Source: Apodemus sylvaticus (Eukaryota > Chordata > Mammalia > Rodentia > Muridae). From it: a DNA stretch of 64,000 bases. Both the position numbers and the translations under genes were made by a program. The DNA is taken from NCBI RefSeq assembly GCF_947179515.1, contig NC_067477.1, forward strand, positions 143,072,465-143,136,464. Direction: 5' to 3'. Below are positions 13,301 to 26,939 of the stretch, piece by piece. Position 1 is the stretch's first letter, and each line of letters begins with the position of its first letter. The notes under the pieces were generated by a model. It saw only the letters and a list, made by a program, of their open reading frames with translations, did no database searches and was not told where the DNA came from.

Positions 13301-16300
13301 TAGTTTTCTCTCGAAAGAATATGTAAGAATGCCACGTTGTAAAGAAATACAGTGTTGCAGAGTAAAGACAAATAAGTACGTATTGGAAACACTTTACGAG
13401 AATTAACGCATTATAAAAAATTAGCTTGTATCTCCTAAACAACACGTTGTAACTCGAAAAGATTTGGTGTGACGTGTACGTCTAAATATGTAGCCTCAAA
13501 AGAGAACCCACAGGAGAATTTTCTTTCATCAAAATTTTTCAGAAAACCAGGTTTTTAGGAAATCCCGCATCGTGCGAAATCATCTTCTTTTTCCTAAACA
13601 ACACGTTGTAACTCGAAAAGCTTTGGTGTTGCGTGTTTGTCTAATCATGTAGCCTCAAAAGGGAATGCACAGGAGAGTTTTCCCTCGAAAGAATATGTAA
13701 GAATACCATGTTATAAGGAAATACAGTGTTGCAGAGTAAAGACAAATATGTACGTATTGGAACCACTTTACGAGAAGAAATAACGCATCGTACAATATTT
13801 GCTTGTGTCTCCTAAACAACACGTTGTAACTGAAAAATATTTGGTGTGGCTCGTACGTCTACACGTCTAGCCTCAAAAGAGAACCTACAGGAGAACTTTC
13901 GTTCGTCAAAATTTGTCAGAAAACCTCGTTTTAAGGAAATCCCGCATAGTGCAAAATTATCTTGTTTTTCCTAAACAACACGTTTTAACTCGAAAAGCTT
14001 TGGTGTTGTGTGTATGTCTGACCATGTAGCCTCTAAAGAGAATGCACAGGAGAGTTTTCTCTCGAAAGAACATGTAAGAATACAACGTTATAAGGAAATA
14101 CAGTGTTGCAGAGTAAAGACTAATACATACGTATTGGAACCACTTTACGAAAAGAAATAACGCATCATACAAAATTAGCTTGTATCTCCTAAACAACACG
14201 TTGTAACTCGAAAGGATTTGGTGTGGCGTGCACGTCTAAATGTGTAGCCTCAAAAGAGAAGCCACAGGAGAATTTTCTTTCGTCAAAATTTTTCAGAAAA
14301 CCACGTTTTAAGGAAATCCCGCATCGTGCAAAATTATCTTGTTTTCCATAAACAACACGTTGTAACTCGAAAAGCTTTGGTGTTGCCTGTATGTCTAAGT
14401 GTGTAGCCTCAAAAGGGAACGCACAGGATAGTTTTCTCTCGAAGGAATATGTAAGAATACCACGTTATAAGGAAATATAATGTTGCAGTGTAAAGACAAA
14501 TATGTACTTATTGGAAACACTTTACGAGAAGAATTAACGCATAGTAAAAAATTAGCTTATATCTCCTAAACAACACGTTGTAATTCGAAAAGATTTGGTG
14601 TGGCTCGTACCTCTACACGTGTAGCCTCAAAAGAGAACCCACAGGAGAACTTTCTTTCGTCAAAATTTTTCAGAAAACCACGTTTTATGGAAATCTCGCA
14701 TCGTGCTAAATTATCTTGTTTTTCCTAAACAACACATTGTAACTCGAAAAGCTTTGGCGATGCATGTTTGCTTAAGCGTGTCCCCTCAAAAGAGAACGCA
14801 CAGGAGAGTTTTCCCTCGAAATAATATGTAAGATTACCATGTTATAAGGAAATACAGTGTTGCAGATTAAAGACAAATAAGTACGTATTGGAAACACTTT
14901 ACTAGAAGAAATAATGCATCGTACAAAATTAGCTTGTATCTCCTAAACAACACATGGTAATTTGAAAGGATTTGGTGTGGCGTGTACGTCTAAACGTGTA
15001 GCCTCAAAAGAGAACCCACAGGAGAATTTTCTTTATTCAAAATTTTTCAGAAAACCACGTTTTAAGGAAATCCCGCATCGTGCGAAATCATCTTCTTTTT
15101 CCTAAACAACATGTTGTAACTCGAAAAGCTATGGTGTTGCGTGTATGTGTAAGCGTGGAGCCTCAAAAGAGAAGGCACTGGAGAGTTTTCTCTCCAAAGA
15201 ATATGTAAGAATACCACGTTATAAGGAAATACAATTTTGCAGAGTAAAGACAAATAAGTACATATTGGAAAAAAATTTACGAGAAGAAATAACGCATCTT
15301 ATAAAATTAGCTTGTATCTCCTAAACAACAGGTTGTAACTCGAAAGGATTTGGTGTGACGTGTACGTCTAAAAGTGTAGCCTCAAACGAGAACCCACAGG
15401 AGAATTTTCTTTCATAAAAATTTGTCAGAAACCACGTTTTAAGGAAATCTCGCATCGTGGGAAATTATCTTGTTTTTCCTAAACAACACGTTGTAACTCG
15501 AAAAGCTTTGGTGTTGCGTGTATTTCTAAGCGTGTAGCCTCAAAAGAGAACGCACAGGAGAGGTTTCTCTCGAAAGAATATGTAAGAATACCACGTTATA
15601 AGGAAATAAAGTGTTGCAGAGTAAAGACAACTACATACATATTGGAAACACTTTAAGAGAAGAAATAACACATCGTACAAAATTAGCTTGTATCTCCTAA
15701 ACAACACGTTTTAACTCGAAAAGATTTGGTGTGGCTCGTACCTCTACACGTGTAGCCTCAAAAGAGAATCCACAGGATAACTTTCTTTCGTCAAAATTTT
15801 TCAGACAACCACGTTTTATGGAAATCTCGCATTGTGGGAAATTATCTTGTTTTTCCTAAACGACACATTGTAACTCGAAAAGCTTTGGCGTTGCGTGTAT
15901 GTCTAAGCGTGTAGCCTCTAAAGAGAACGCACAGGAGAGTTTTCTCTCGAAAGAATATGTAAGAATACAACGTTATAAGGAAATACAGTGTTGTAGAGAA
16001 AAGACAAATAAGTACGTATTGGAAAACTTTACGAGTAGAAGTAATGCATCTTACAAAATTAGCTTGTATCTCCGAAACAACACGTGGTAACTCGAAAAGA
16101 TTTGGTGTGCCGTGTACGTCTAAACGTGTAGCCTCAAAAGAGAACCCACAGGAGAATTTTCTTTCGTCAAAATTTGTCAGAAAACCACGTTTTAAGGAAA
16201 TCCCGCATTGTGCGAAATTATCTTGTTTTTCCTAAACAACACGTTGTAACTAGAAAAGCTTTGGTGTTGCGTGTATGTCTAAGCGTGCAGCCTCAAAAGA

Positions 16301-18811
16301 GAATGCACAGGAGAGTTTTCTCTCGAAAGAATATGTAAGAATACCATGTTATAAGGAAACATATTGCTGCAGAGTAAAGACATACGTACTTATTGGAAAC
16401 ACATTATGAGAAGAAATAACGCATGGTACAAAATTAGCTTGTATCTCCAAAACAACACGTGGTAACTCAAAAAGATTTGGTGTGGCGTGTACGTCTGAAC
16501 GTGTAGCCTCAAAAGAGAACCCACAGGAGAATTTTCTTACGTCAAAATTTGTCAGAAAACCACGTTTTAAGGAAATCCCGAATCGGGCGAAATTATCTTG
16601 TTTTTCCTAATCAACACGTTGTAACTCGAAAAGTTTTGGTGTTACGTGTATGTCTAAGCATGTAGCCTCCAAAGAGAACACACAGGATAGTTTTCTCTCC
16701 AAAGAATATGTAAGAATACCACGTGATAAGGAAATACAGTGTTGCAGAGTAAAGACAAATACGTACTTATTGGAAACACTTTACGAGAAGAAATAACGCA
16801 TCATGCAAAATTAGCTTGTATCTCCTAAACAACACGCTGTAACTCGAAAAGATTTGGTGTGGCGTGTACGTCTAAACGTGTAGCCTCAATGAGAACCCAC
16901 AGGAGAATTTTCTTTCGTCAAAATTTGTCAAAAACCACGTTTTAAGGAAATCCCGCATCGTGCGTAATTATCTTGTTTTTCCTAAACAACATGTTGTAAC
17001 TCGAAAATCTTTGGTGTTGCGTGTATGTCTAAGCGTGTAGCCTTAAAAGAGAACGCACAGGAGAGTTTTTTCCCGAAAGAATATGTAGGAATACCACGTT
17101 ATAAGGAAATACAGTGTTGCAGAGTAAAGACAAATACATACTTTTTGGAAACACTTAAACTTTACGAGTAGAAATAACACATAGTACAAAATTAGCTTGT
17201 ATCTCCTAAACAACACGTTATAACTCGAAAGGATTTGGTGTGGCTTCTACATCTAAACGTGTACCCTCAAAAGAGAACCCACAGGACAATATTCTTTCGT
17301 CAAAATTTGTCAGATAACCACGTTTTAAGGAAATCCCGCATCATGCGTAATTATCTTGTTTTTCCTAAACAACACGTTGTAACTCGAAAAGCTTTGGTTT
17401 TGCGTGTATGTCTAAGCATGTAGCCTCCAAAGAGAACGCACAGGAGAGTTTTCTCTCGAAAGAATATGTAAGAATACCACGTTATAAAGAAATACAGTGT
17501 TGCAGAGTAAAGGCAACTACATACATATTGGAGACACTTAAACTTTACGAGAAGAAATAACGCATCGTAAAAATATTAGCTTGTATCTCCTAAACAACAC
17601 GTTGAAATTCAAGAAGATTTGGTGTGGCGTGTACAACTAAACGTGTAGCCTCAAAAGAGAACCCACAGGAGAATTTTCTTTGGTCAAAATTTGTCAGAAA
17701 ACCACGTTTTAAGGAAATCCCGCATCGTGGTAAATTATCTTGTTCTTCCTAAACAACACGTTGTAACTCGAAAAGCGTTGGTGTTGCGTATATCTCTAAG
17801 CGTGTAGCCTCAAATGAGAACGCACAGGAGAGTTTTCTCTTGAAAGAATATGTAAGAATACCACGTTATAAGGAAATACAGTGTTGCAGAATAAAGACAT
17901 ATACTAACTTATTGGAAAAACTTTAGGAGAAGAAATAACGCATCGTACAAAATTAGCTTGTATCTCCTAAACAACACGTTGTAACTTAAAAAGATTTGGT
18001 GTGGCCTGTACGTCTAAACGTGTAGCCTCAAAAGAGAACCCATAGAGGAATTTTCCTTAATCAAAATTTGTCAGGAAACCACTTATTAAGGAAATCCCGC
18101 ATCGTGCGTAATTATCTTGTTTTTCCTAAACAACGCGTTGTAACTCGAAAAGCTTTGGTGTTGCGTGTCCGTCTAAGTGCGTAGCCTCAAATGGGAACGC
18201 ACAGGAGAGTTTTCTCTTGAAAGAATATGTAAGAATACCACGTTATAAGGAAATACAGTGTTGCAGAGTATAGACAAATACGTACTTATTGGAAACACTT
18301 TAGGAGAAGAAATAAAGCATCATGCAAAATTAGCTTGTATCTCCTAAACAACACGTTGTAACTGGAAAAGATTTGGTGTGGTGTGTACGTCTAAACGTGT
18401 AGCCTCAAAAGAGAACCCACAGGAGAGTTTTCTTTGGTCATAATTTGTCAAAAACCACGTTTTACGGAAATCCCGCATCGTGCGAAAATATCTTGTTTTT
18501 CCTAAACAACACGTTGTAACTCGAAAAGCTTTGGTGTTGCGTGTATTTCTAATCGTGTAGCCTCAAAAGTGAATGCACAGGAGAGTTTTCTCCCAAAAGA
18601 ATATGTAGGAATACCACGTTATAAGGAAATACAGTGTTGCAGAGTAAAGACAAATACATACTTATTGGAAACACTTAAACTTTATGAGAAGAAATAACAC
18701 ATAGTACAAAATTAGCTTGTATCTCCTAAACAACACGTTATAACTCGAAAGGATTTGGTGTGGCGTGTACGTCTAAATGTGTACCCTCAAAAGAGAACCC
18801 ACAGGAGAATT
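7384..18811 (+). repeat. Tandem satellite, + orientation (block 2)
   Basis: Continuation of block 1 after the truncated L1, in the same unit phase. Up to about 16,200 it belongs to the left arm of the inverted duplication. From about 16,200 to the orientation switch it has no mirrored partner that I can follow. In that inner part several units carry a 5-bp insertion giving ACACTTAAACTTTA (17,151, 17,541, 18,671), and units at about 16,860-17,280 reappear at about 18,380-18,800 (offset 1,520 bp, four units), a local segmental duplication. No gene is seen. Confidence 0.95.
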
Positions 18812-18836
18812 TTATCCTGTGCGTTCTCTTTTGAGG
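18785..18836. other. Satellite orientation switch with hairpin (inversion junction)
   Basis: The + array ends in an A subunit (…CACAGGAGAATTTT) and the - array starts in a B subunit (ATCCTGTGCGTTCTC…). The 22 bases 18,785-18,806 pair with 18,815-18,836 with one mismatch around an 8-base loop (18,807-18,814). The two sides come from different subunit types, so the join is out of phase and not a simple mirror. The junction lies about 70 bp from the symmetry axis (18,879) implied by the innermost mirrored pairs of the inverted duplication. Confidence 0.9.
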
Positions 18837-21800
18837 TTACACCCTTAGACATACACGCAACACCAATGCTTTTCGAGTTACAACGTGTTGTTTAGGAAAA
18901 ACAAGATAATTTCGCACGATGCGAGATTCCCTTAAAACCTGGTTTCTGACAAATTTTGATGAAAGAAAATTCTCTTGTGGGTTCTCTGTTGAGCCTACAC
19001 ATTTAGACGTACATGTCACAGCAAATCTTTTCGAGTTACAACGTGTTGTTTAGGAGATACAATCTAATTTTGTACGGTGTGTTATTTCTTCTTGTAAAGT
19101 GTTTCCAATATGTACCTATTTGTCTTTACTCTGCAAAATCGTATTTCCTTATAACGTGGTATTCTTACATAATCTTTCAAGAGAAAACTCTCCTGTGCCT
19201 TCTCTTTTGAGGCTACACGCTTACACATACACGCAACACCAAAGCTTTTCGAGTTATGACATGTTGTTTAGGAAAAAGAAGATGATTTCGCACGATGCGG
19301 GATTTCCTTGAAACTTGGTTTTCTGAAAATTTTTGACGAAAGAAAATTCTCCTGTGGGGGCTCTTTTGAGGCTACATGTTTAGACGAACATGCCACACCA
19401 AATCTTTTCGAGTTACAACGTGTTGTTTCAGAGATACAAGCTAATTTTGTAGGATGCGTTACTTATTCTCGTAAAGTGTTTCTAATACGTACGTATTTGT
19501 CTTTACTCTGCAACACTGTATTGCCTTATAACGTTGTATTCTTACATATTCTTTCCAGAGAAAACTGTCTCGTGCTTTCCCTTTTGCAGCTACACACTTA
19601 GACAAACAGGCAACACCAAAGATTTTCGAGTTACAACGTGTTGTTTATGAAAAACAAGATAATTTCGCGCGATGCGGGATTTCCTTAAAATGTAGTTTTC
19701 TGAAAAATTTTGACCAAAGAAAATTCTTCAGTGGGTTTTCTTTTGAGGCTACATGTTGAGACGTACACGCCACACCAAATACTTTCGAGTTACCACGTGT
19801 TATTTAGGAGATACAAGCTAATTTTGTATGATGCATTATTTCTTCTCGTAAAGTGTTTCCAATATGTACGTGTTTGTCTTTACTCTGAAACACTTTATTT
19901 CCTTATAACGTTGTATTCTTACATATTCTTTCTAGAAAGAACTCTACTGTGTGTTCTCTTTAGAGGCTACACGCTTAGACATACACGCAACGCCAAAGCT
20001 TTTCGAGTTACAATGTGTTGTTTAGGAAAAACAAGATAATTTCGCACGATGTGAGATTTCCATAAAACGTGGTTGTCTGAAAAATGTTGACGAAAGAAAG
20101 TTCTCCTGTGGGTTCTCTTTTGAGGCTACACATGTAGAGGTACGAGCCACACCAAATCTTTTCGAGTTACAATGTGTTGTTTAGGAGATACAAGCTAATT
20201 TTGTACGATGCATTATTTCTTCTCTTAAAGTGTTTCCAATAGTATTTGTCTTTACTCTGCAACACTGTATTTCCTTATAACGTGGTATTCTTACATATTC
20301 TTTCGAGAGAAAACTCTCCTGTGCGTTCTCTTTTGAGGCTACACGCTTAGACATACATGCAACACCAAAGCTTTTCGAGTTACAACGTGTTGTTTAGGAA
20401 AAACAAGATAATTTCCCACGATGCGAGATTTCCTTAAAACGTGGTTTCTGACAAATTTTGATGAAAGAAAATTCTCCTGTGGGTTCTCTTTTGAGGGTAC
20501 ACTTTTAGACGTACACGTCACACCAAATCTTTTCGAGTTACAACGTGTTGTTTAGGAGATACAAGCTAATTTTGTACGATCCGTTATTTCTTCTTGTAAA
20601 GTGTTTCCAATATGTACTTATTTGTCTTTACTCTGCAAAATTGTATTTCCGTATAACGTGGTATTCTTACATATTCTTTCGAGAGAAAACTCTCCTGTGC
20701 CTTTTCTTTTGAGTCTCCACGCTTACACATACACGCAACACCAATGCTTTTCAAGTTACAACATGTTGTTTAGGAAAAAGAAGATAATTTCACACGATGC
20801 GGGATTTCCTTAAAACGTGGTTTTTTGAAAAATTTTGAAGAAAGAAAATTCTCCGGTAGGTTCTCTTTTGAGGCTACACGTTTAGACGTACATGCCACAC
20901 CAAATCTTTTCGAGTTACAACGTGTTGTTTAGGAGATACAAGCTAATTTTTTACGATGCGTTAATTCTTCTCGTAAAGTGTTTCCAATACATACGTATTT
21001 GTCTTTACTCTGCAACATTGTATTTCCTTATAACGTGGTATTCTTACCTATTCTTTCAAGAGAAAACTATCCTGTGCATTCTCTTTTGAGGTTACACACT
21101 TAGACATACACGCAACACCAAAGCTTTTTGAGTTATAACGTGTTATTTAGGAAAAACAAGATAATTTCGCACGATGCGAGATTTCCTTAAAACGTGGTTT
21201 CTGACAAATTTTGATGAAAGAAAATTCTCTTGTGGGTTCCCTTTTGAGGCTACACGCTAAGACGTACACGTCACACCAAATCTTTTCGAGTTACAACGTG
21301 TTGTTTAGGAGATACAAGCTACTTTTTTACGATGCGTTATTTCTTCTTGTAAAGTGATTCCAATATGTACATATTTGTCTTTATTCTGCAAAATTGTATT
21401 TCCTTATAACGTGGTATTCTTATATAATCTTTCGAGAGAAAACTCTCCTGTGCCTTCTCTTTTGAGGCTCCATGGTTACACATACACGCAACACCAAAGC
21501 TTTTCGAGTTACAACATGTTGTTTAGGAAAAAGAAGATGATTTCGCACGATGCAGGATTTCCTTAAAACGGGGTTTTCTGAAAAATTTTGACGAAAGAAA
21601 ATTCTCCTGTGGGTTCTCTTTTGAGGCTACACGTTTAGACGTACACGGCACACCAAATCTTTTCGAGTTACCACGTGTTGTTTCGGAGATACAAGCTAAT
21701 TTTGTAAGATGCGTTACTTCTGCTCGTAAAGTTTTCCAATACGTACTTATTTGTCTTTTCTCTACAACACTGTATTTCCTTATAACATTGTATTCTTACA

Positions 21801-24800
21801 TATTCTTTCCAGAGAAAACTCTCCTGTGCATTCTCTTTAGAGGCTACACGCTTAGACATACACGCAACGCCAAAGCTTTTCGAGTTACAATGTGTCGTTT
21901 AGGAAAAACAAGATAATTTCGCACAATGCGAGATTTCCATAAAACGTGGTTGTCTGAAAAATTTTGACGAAAGAAAGTTATCCTGTGGGTTCTCTTTTGA
22001 GGCTACACGTGTAGAGGTACGAGCCACACCAAATCTTTTCGAGTTAAAACGTGTTGTTTAGGAGATACAATATAATTTTGTACGATGTGTTATTTCTTCT
22101 CTTAAAGTGTTTCCAATATGTATGTAGTTGTCTTTACTCTGCAACACTTTATTTCCTTATAACGTGGTATTCTTACATATTCTTTCGAGAGAAACCTCTC
22201 CTGTGCGTTCTCTTTTGAGGCTACACGCTTAGAAATACACGCAACACCAAAGCTTTTCGAGTTACAACGTGTTGTTTAGGAAAAACAAGATAATTTCCCA
22301 TGATGCGAGATTTCCTTAAAACGTGGTTTCTGACAAATTTTTATGAAAGAAAATTCTCCTGTGGGTTCTCGTTTGAGGCTACACTTTTAGACGTACACGT
22401 CACACCAAATCCTTTCGAGTTACAACCTGTTGTTTAGGAGATACAAGCTAATTTTATAAGATGCGTTATTTCTTCTCGTAAATTTTTTTCCAATATGTAC
22501 TTATTTGTCTTTACTCTGCAAAATTGTATTTCTTTATAACGTGGTATTCTTACATATTCTTTGGAGAGAAAACTCTCCAGTGCCTTCTCTTTTGAGGCTC
22601 CACGCTTACACATACACGCAACACCATAGCTTTTCGAGTTACAACATGTTGTTTAGGAAAAAGAAGATGATTTCGCACGATGCGGGATTTCCTTAAAACG
22701 TGGTTTTCTGAAAAATTTTGAATAAAGAAAATTCTCCTGTGGGTTCTCTTTTGAGGCTACACGTTTAGACGTACACGCCACACCAAATCCTTTCAAGTTA
22801 CCACGTGTTGTTTAGGAGATACAAGCTAATTTTGTACGATGCATTATTTCTTCTCGTAAAGTGTTTCCAATACGTACTTATTTGTCTTTAATCTGCAACA
22901 CTGTATTTCCTTATAACATGGTAATCTTACATATTATTTCGAGGGAAAACTCTCCTGTGCGTTCTCTTTTGAGGGGACACGCTTAAGCAAACATGCATCG
23001 CCAAAGCTTTTCGAGTTACAATGTGTTGTTTAGGAAAAACAAGATAATTTAGCACGATGCGAGATTTCCATAAAACGTGGTTTTCTGAAAAATTTTGACG
23101 AAAGAAAGTTCTCTTTTGAGGCTACACGTGTAGAGGTACGAGCCACACCAAATCTTTTCGAATTACAACGTGTTGTTTAGGAGATATAAGCTAATTTTTT
23201 ACTATGCGTTAATTCTTCTCGTAAAGTGTTTCCAATAAGTACATATTTGTCTTTACACTGCAACATTATATTTCCTTATAACGTGGTATTCTTACGTATT
23301 CCTTCGAGAGAAAACTATCCTGTGCGTTCCCTTTTGAGGCTACACACTTAGACATACAGGCAACACCAAAGCTTTTCGAGTTACAACGTGTTGTTTATGG
23401 AAAACAAGATAATTTTGCACGATGCGGGATTTCCTTAAAACGTGGTTTTCTGAAAAATTTTGACGAAAGAAAATTCTCCTGTGGCTTCTCTTTTGAGGCT
23501 ACACGTTTAGACATGCACACCACACCAAATCCTTTCGAGTTACAACGTGTTGTTTAAGAGATACAAGCTAATTTTGTATGATGCGTTATTTCTTTTCGTA
23601 AAGTGGTTCCAATACGTATGTATTTGTCTTTACTCTGCAACACTGTATTTCCTTATAACGTTGTATTCTTACATGTTCTTTCGAGAGAAAACTCTCCTGT
23701 GCATTCTCTTTAGAGGCTACATGCTCAGACATACACGCAACACTAAAGCTTTTCGAGTTACAACGTGTTGTTTAGGAAAAACAAGATAATTTTGCACGAT
23801 GCGAGATTTCCTTAAAACGTGGTTTTCTGACAAATTTTGACGAAAGAAAGTTCTCCTGTAGGTTCTCTTTTGAGGCTAGACGTGTAGACGTACGAGCCAC
23901 ACCAAATATTTTTCAGTTACAACGTGTTGTTTAGGAGACACAAGCAAATATTGTACGATGCGTTATTTCTTCTCGTAAAGTGTTTCCAATACGTACATAT
24001 TTGTCTTTACTCTGCAACACTGTATTTCCTTATAAACGTGGTATTCTTACATATTCTTTCGAGAGAAAACTATCCTGTGCGTTCCCTTTTGAGGCTGCAC
24101 ACTTAGACATACAGGCAACACCAAAGCTTTTTGAGTTACAACGTGTTGTTTATAAAAAACAAGATACTTTCGCACGATGCCGGATTTCCTTAAAACATGG
24201 TTTTCTGACAAATTTTGTCGAAAGGAAATTATTCGGTTGGTTCTCTTTTGAGGCTTCACGTTTCGACGTGCATGTCACACCTAATCCTTTCGAGTTGCCA
24301 CGTGTTGTTTAGGAAATACAGGCTAATTTTGTACGATGCTTTATTTCTTCTCGTAAAGTGTTTCCAATACGTACGTATTTGTCTTTACTCTGCAACACTG
24401 TATTTCCTTATAACGTGGTATTCTTACATATTCTTTCGAGAGAAAACTATCCTGTGCGTTCCCTTTTGAGGCTACACACTTAGACATACAGGCAACACCA
24501 AAGCTTTTCAAGTTACAACGTGTTGTTTATGAAAAACAAGATAATCTCGCACGATGCGGGATTTCCTCAAAACTTGGTGTTCTGACAAATTTTGACGAAA
24601 GAAAATTCTCCTGTGGGTTCCCTTTTGAGGCTACACGTTTAGACGTACATGCCACACCAAATCTTTTCGAGTTACAACATGTTGTTTAGGAGATACGAGC
24701 TCATTTTGTACGATGCTTTATTTCATCCCATAAAGTTTAAGGGTTTCCAATACGTACGTATTTGTCTTTACTCTGCAACACTGTATTTCCTTATAACATG

Positions 24801-26939
24801 GTATTCGTACATATTCTTTCGAGAGAAAACTCTCCTGTGCATTCTCTTTTGAGGCTACATGCTTAGACATACACGCAACACCAAAGCTTTTCGAGTTCAA
24901 ACGTGTTGTTTAGGAAAAACAAGATAATTTCGCAGGATGCGGGATTTCCTTAAAACGTGGTTTTTTGACAAATTTTGACTTAAGAAAATTCTCCTGTGGG
25001 TTCCCTTTTGAGGCTATACGTTTAGACGTATACGACACACCAAATCCTTTTGAGTTACAACGTGTTGTTTAGGAGATACAAGCTAATTTTGTATGATGCA
25101 TTATTTCTTCTCGTAAAGTGTTTCCAATGTGTACTCATTTGTCTTTATTCTGAAAAATTGTATTTCCTTATAACGTGGTATTCTTACATATTCTTTCGAG
25201 AGAAAACTCTCCTGTGTGTTCTCTTTTGAGGCTACACGCTGAGACATACACGCAACACAAAAGCTTTTCGAATTACAACGTGTTGTTTAAGAAAAACAAG
25301 ATAATTTTGCACGATGCGGGATTTCCTTAAAACGTGGTTTTCTGAAAATTTTGACGAAAGTAATTCTCCTATCTGTTCTCTTTTGAGGCTACACATTTAG
25401 ACGTACACGCCACACCAAATCTTTTCGAGTTACAACGTGTTGTTTAGGAGATACGAGCTCATTTTGTACGATGCTTTATTTCATCTCGTAAAGTTTAAGG
25501 GTTTCCAATATGTACGTATTTGTCTTTACTCTGCAACACTGTATTTCCTTATAACGTGGTATTCTTACATATTCTTTTGAGAGAAAACTCTCCTGTGTAT
25601 TCTCTTTTGAGGCTACACGCTGAGACATACACGCAACACCAAAGCTTTTCGAGTTACAACGTGTTGTTTAGGAAAAACAAGATAATTTCGCATGATGCAG
25701 GATTTCCTTAATACGTGGTTTTCTGACAAATTTGACCAAAGAAAATTCTCCTGTGGGTTCTCTTTTTGAGGCTACACGTTTAGACGTACACGCCACACCA
25801 AATCTTTTCGAGTTACAACGTGTATTTTAGGAGATACAGCTAATTTTGTATGATGCGTTATTTCTTCTCGTAAAGTGTTTCCAATACGTATGTATTTGTC
25901 TTTATTCTGCAACACTGTATTTCCTTATAACCTGGTACTCTTACATATTCTTTCGAGTGAAAACTCTCCTGTGCGGTCTCTTTTGAGGCTACACACTGAG
26001 ACATACATGCAACACCAAAGCTTTTCGAGTTACAACGTGTTGTTTAGGAAAAACAAGATAATTTCGCAGGATGCGGGATTTCTTTAAAACGTGGTTTTCT
26101 GACAAATTTTGACGAAAGAAAATTCTCCAGTGGGTTCTCTTTTGAGGCTAAACTTTTACACGTACACGCCAAACCAAATATCTTCGAGTTTCCACTTGTT
26201 GTTTAGGAGATACAAGCTAATATTGTATGATGCTTAATTTCTTCTCGTAAAGTGTTTCCAATATGTACGTATTTGTCCTTACTCTGCAACACTGTATTTC
26301 CTTATAACGTTGAATTCTTACATGTTCTATCGAGAGAAAACTCTCCTGTGCATTCTCTTTTGAGGCTACACGCTTAGACAAACATGCAACACCAAAGCTT
26401 TTCGAGTTACCACGTGTTGTTTAGGAAAAACAAGATAATTTCGCAAGATGCGGTGTTTCCTTAAAACGTGGTTTTCTGACAAATTTTTGACGAAAGAAAA
26501 TTCTCCTTTTTGTTCTTCTTTGAGGCTACACCTTTAGATATACACGTCAAACCAAATCTTTTCGAGTTACCACGTGTTGTTTAGGAGATATAAGCTAATT
26601 TTGTTCGATGCGTTATTTCTTCTCGTAAAGTGTTCCCAATATATACTTATTTGTATTTACTCTGCAAAATTGTATTTCCTAATAACGTGGTATTCTTACA
26701 TATTCTTTCAAGAGAAAACTCTCCTGTGCCTTCTATTTTGAGGCTCCAGGCTTACACATACACGCAACACTAAAGCTTTTCGAGTCACAACATGTTGTTT
26801 AGGAAAAAGAAGATGATTTCGCACGATGCGGGATTTCTTTAAGACGTGGTTTTCTGAAAAATTTTGAGGAAAGAAAATTCTCCTGTGGGTTCTCTTTTGA
26901 GGCTACACATTTAGTCGTACACGCCACACCAAATGTTTT

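Larger units (their letters stand above)
1..16200 (+). repeat. Left arm of a large inverted duplication (mirrors about 21,540-42,838)
   Basis: Individual units here have a specific reverse-complement partner in the right arm, not just a generic satellite match. Mirrored pairs have constant coordinate sums within blocks. The 109-codon frame at 3,167-3,496 (-) and 39,341-39,670 (+) translates identically except for one residue. Other pairs are 233-436/42,402-42,605, 8,569-8,751/36,202-36,384, 12,521-12,724/24,649-24,852 and 15,899-16,090/21,668-21,859. Private indels are shared, for example the 11-bp duplication at 7,741-7,760 and 37,193-37,212. The sums step from about 42,838 to 44,953 to 37,373 to 37,746 to 37,758, and each step is explained by a local insertion or deletion. 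Unit-specific matching stops near 16,165-16,225. The arm is open at the window start. Confidence 0.85.
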
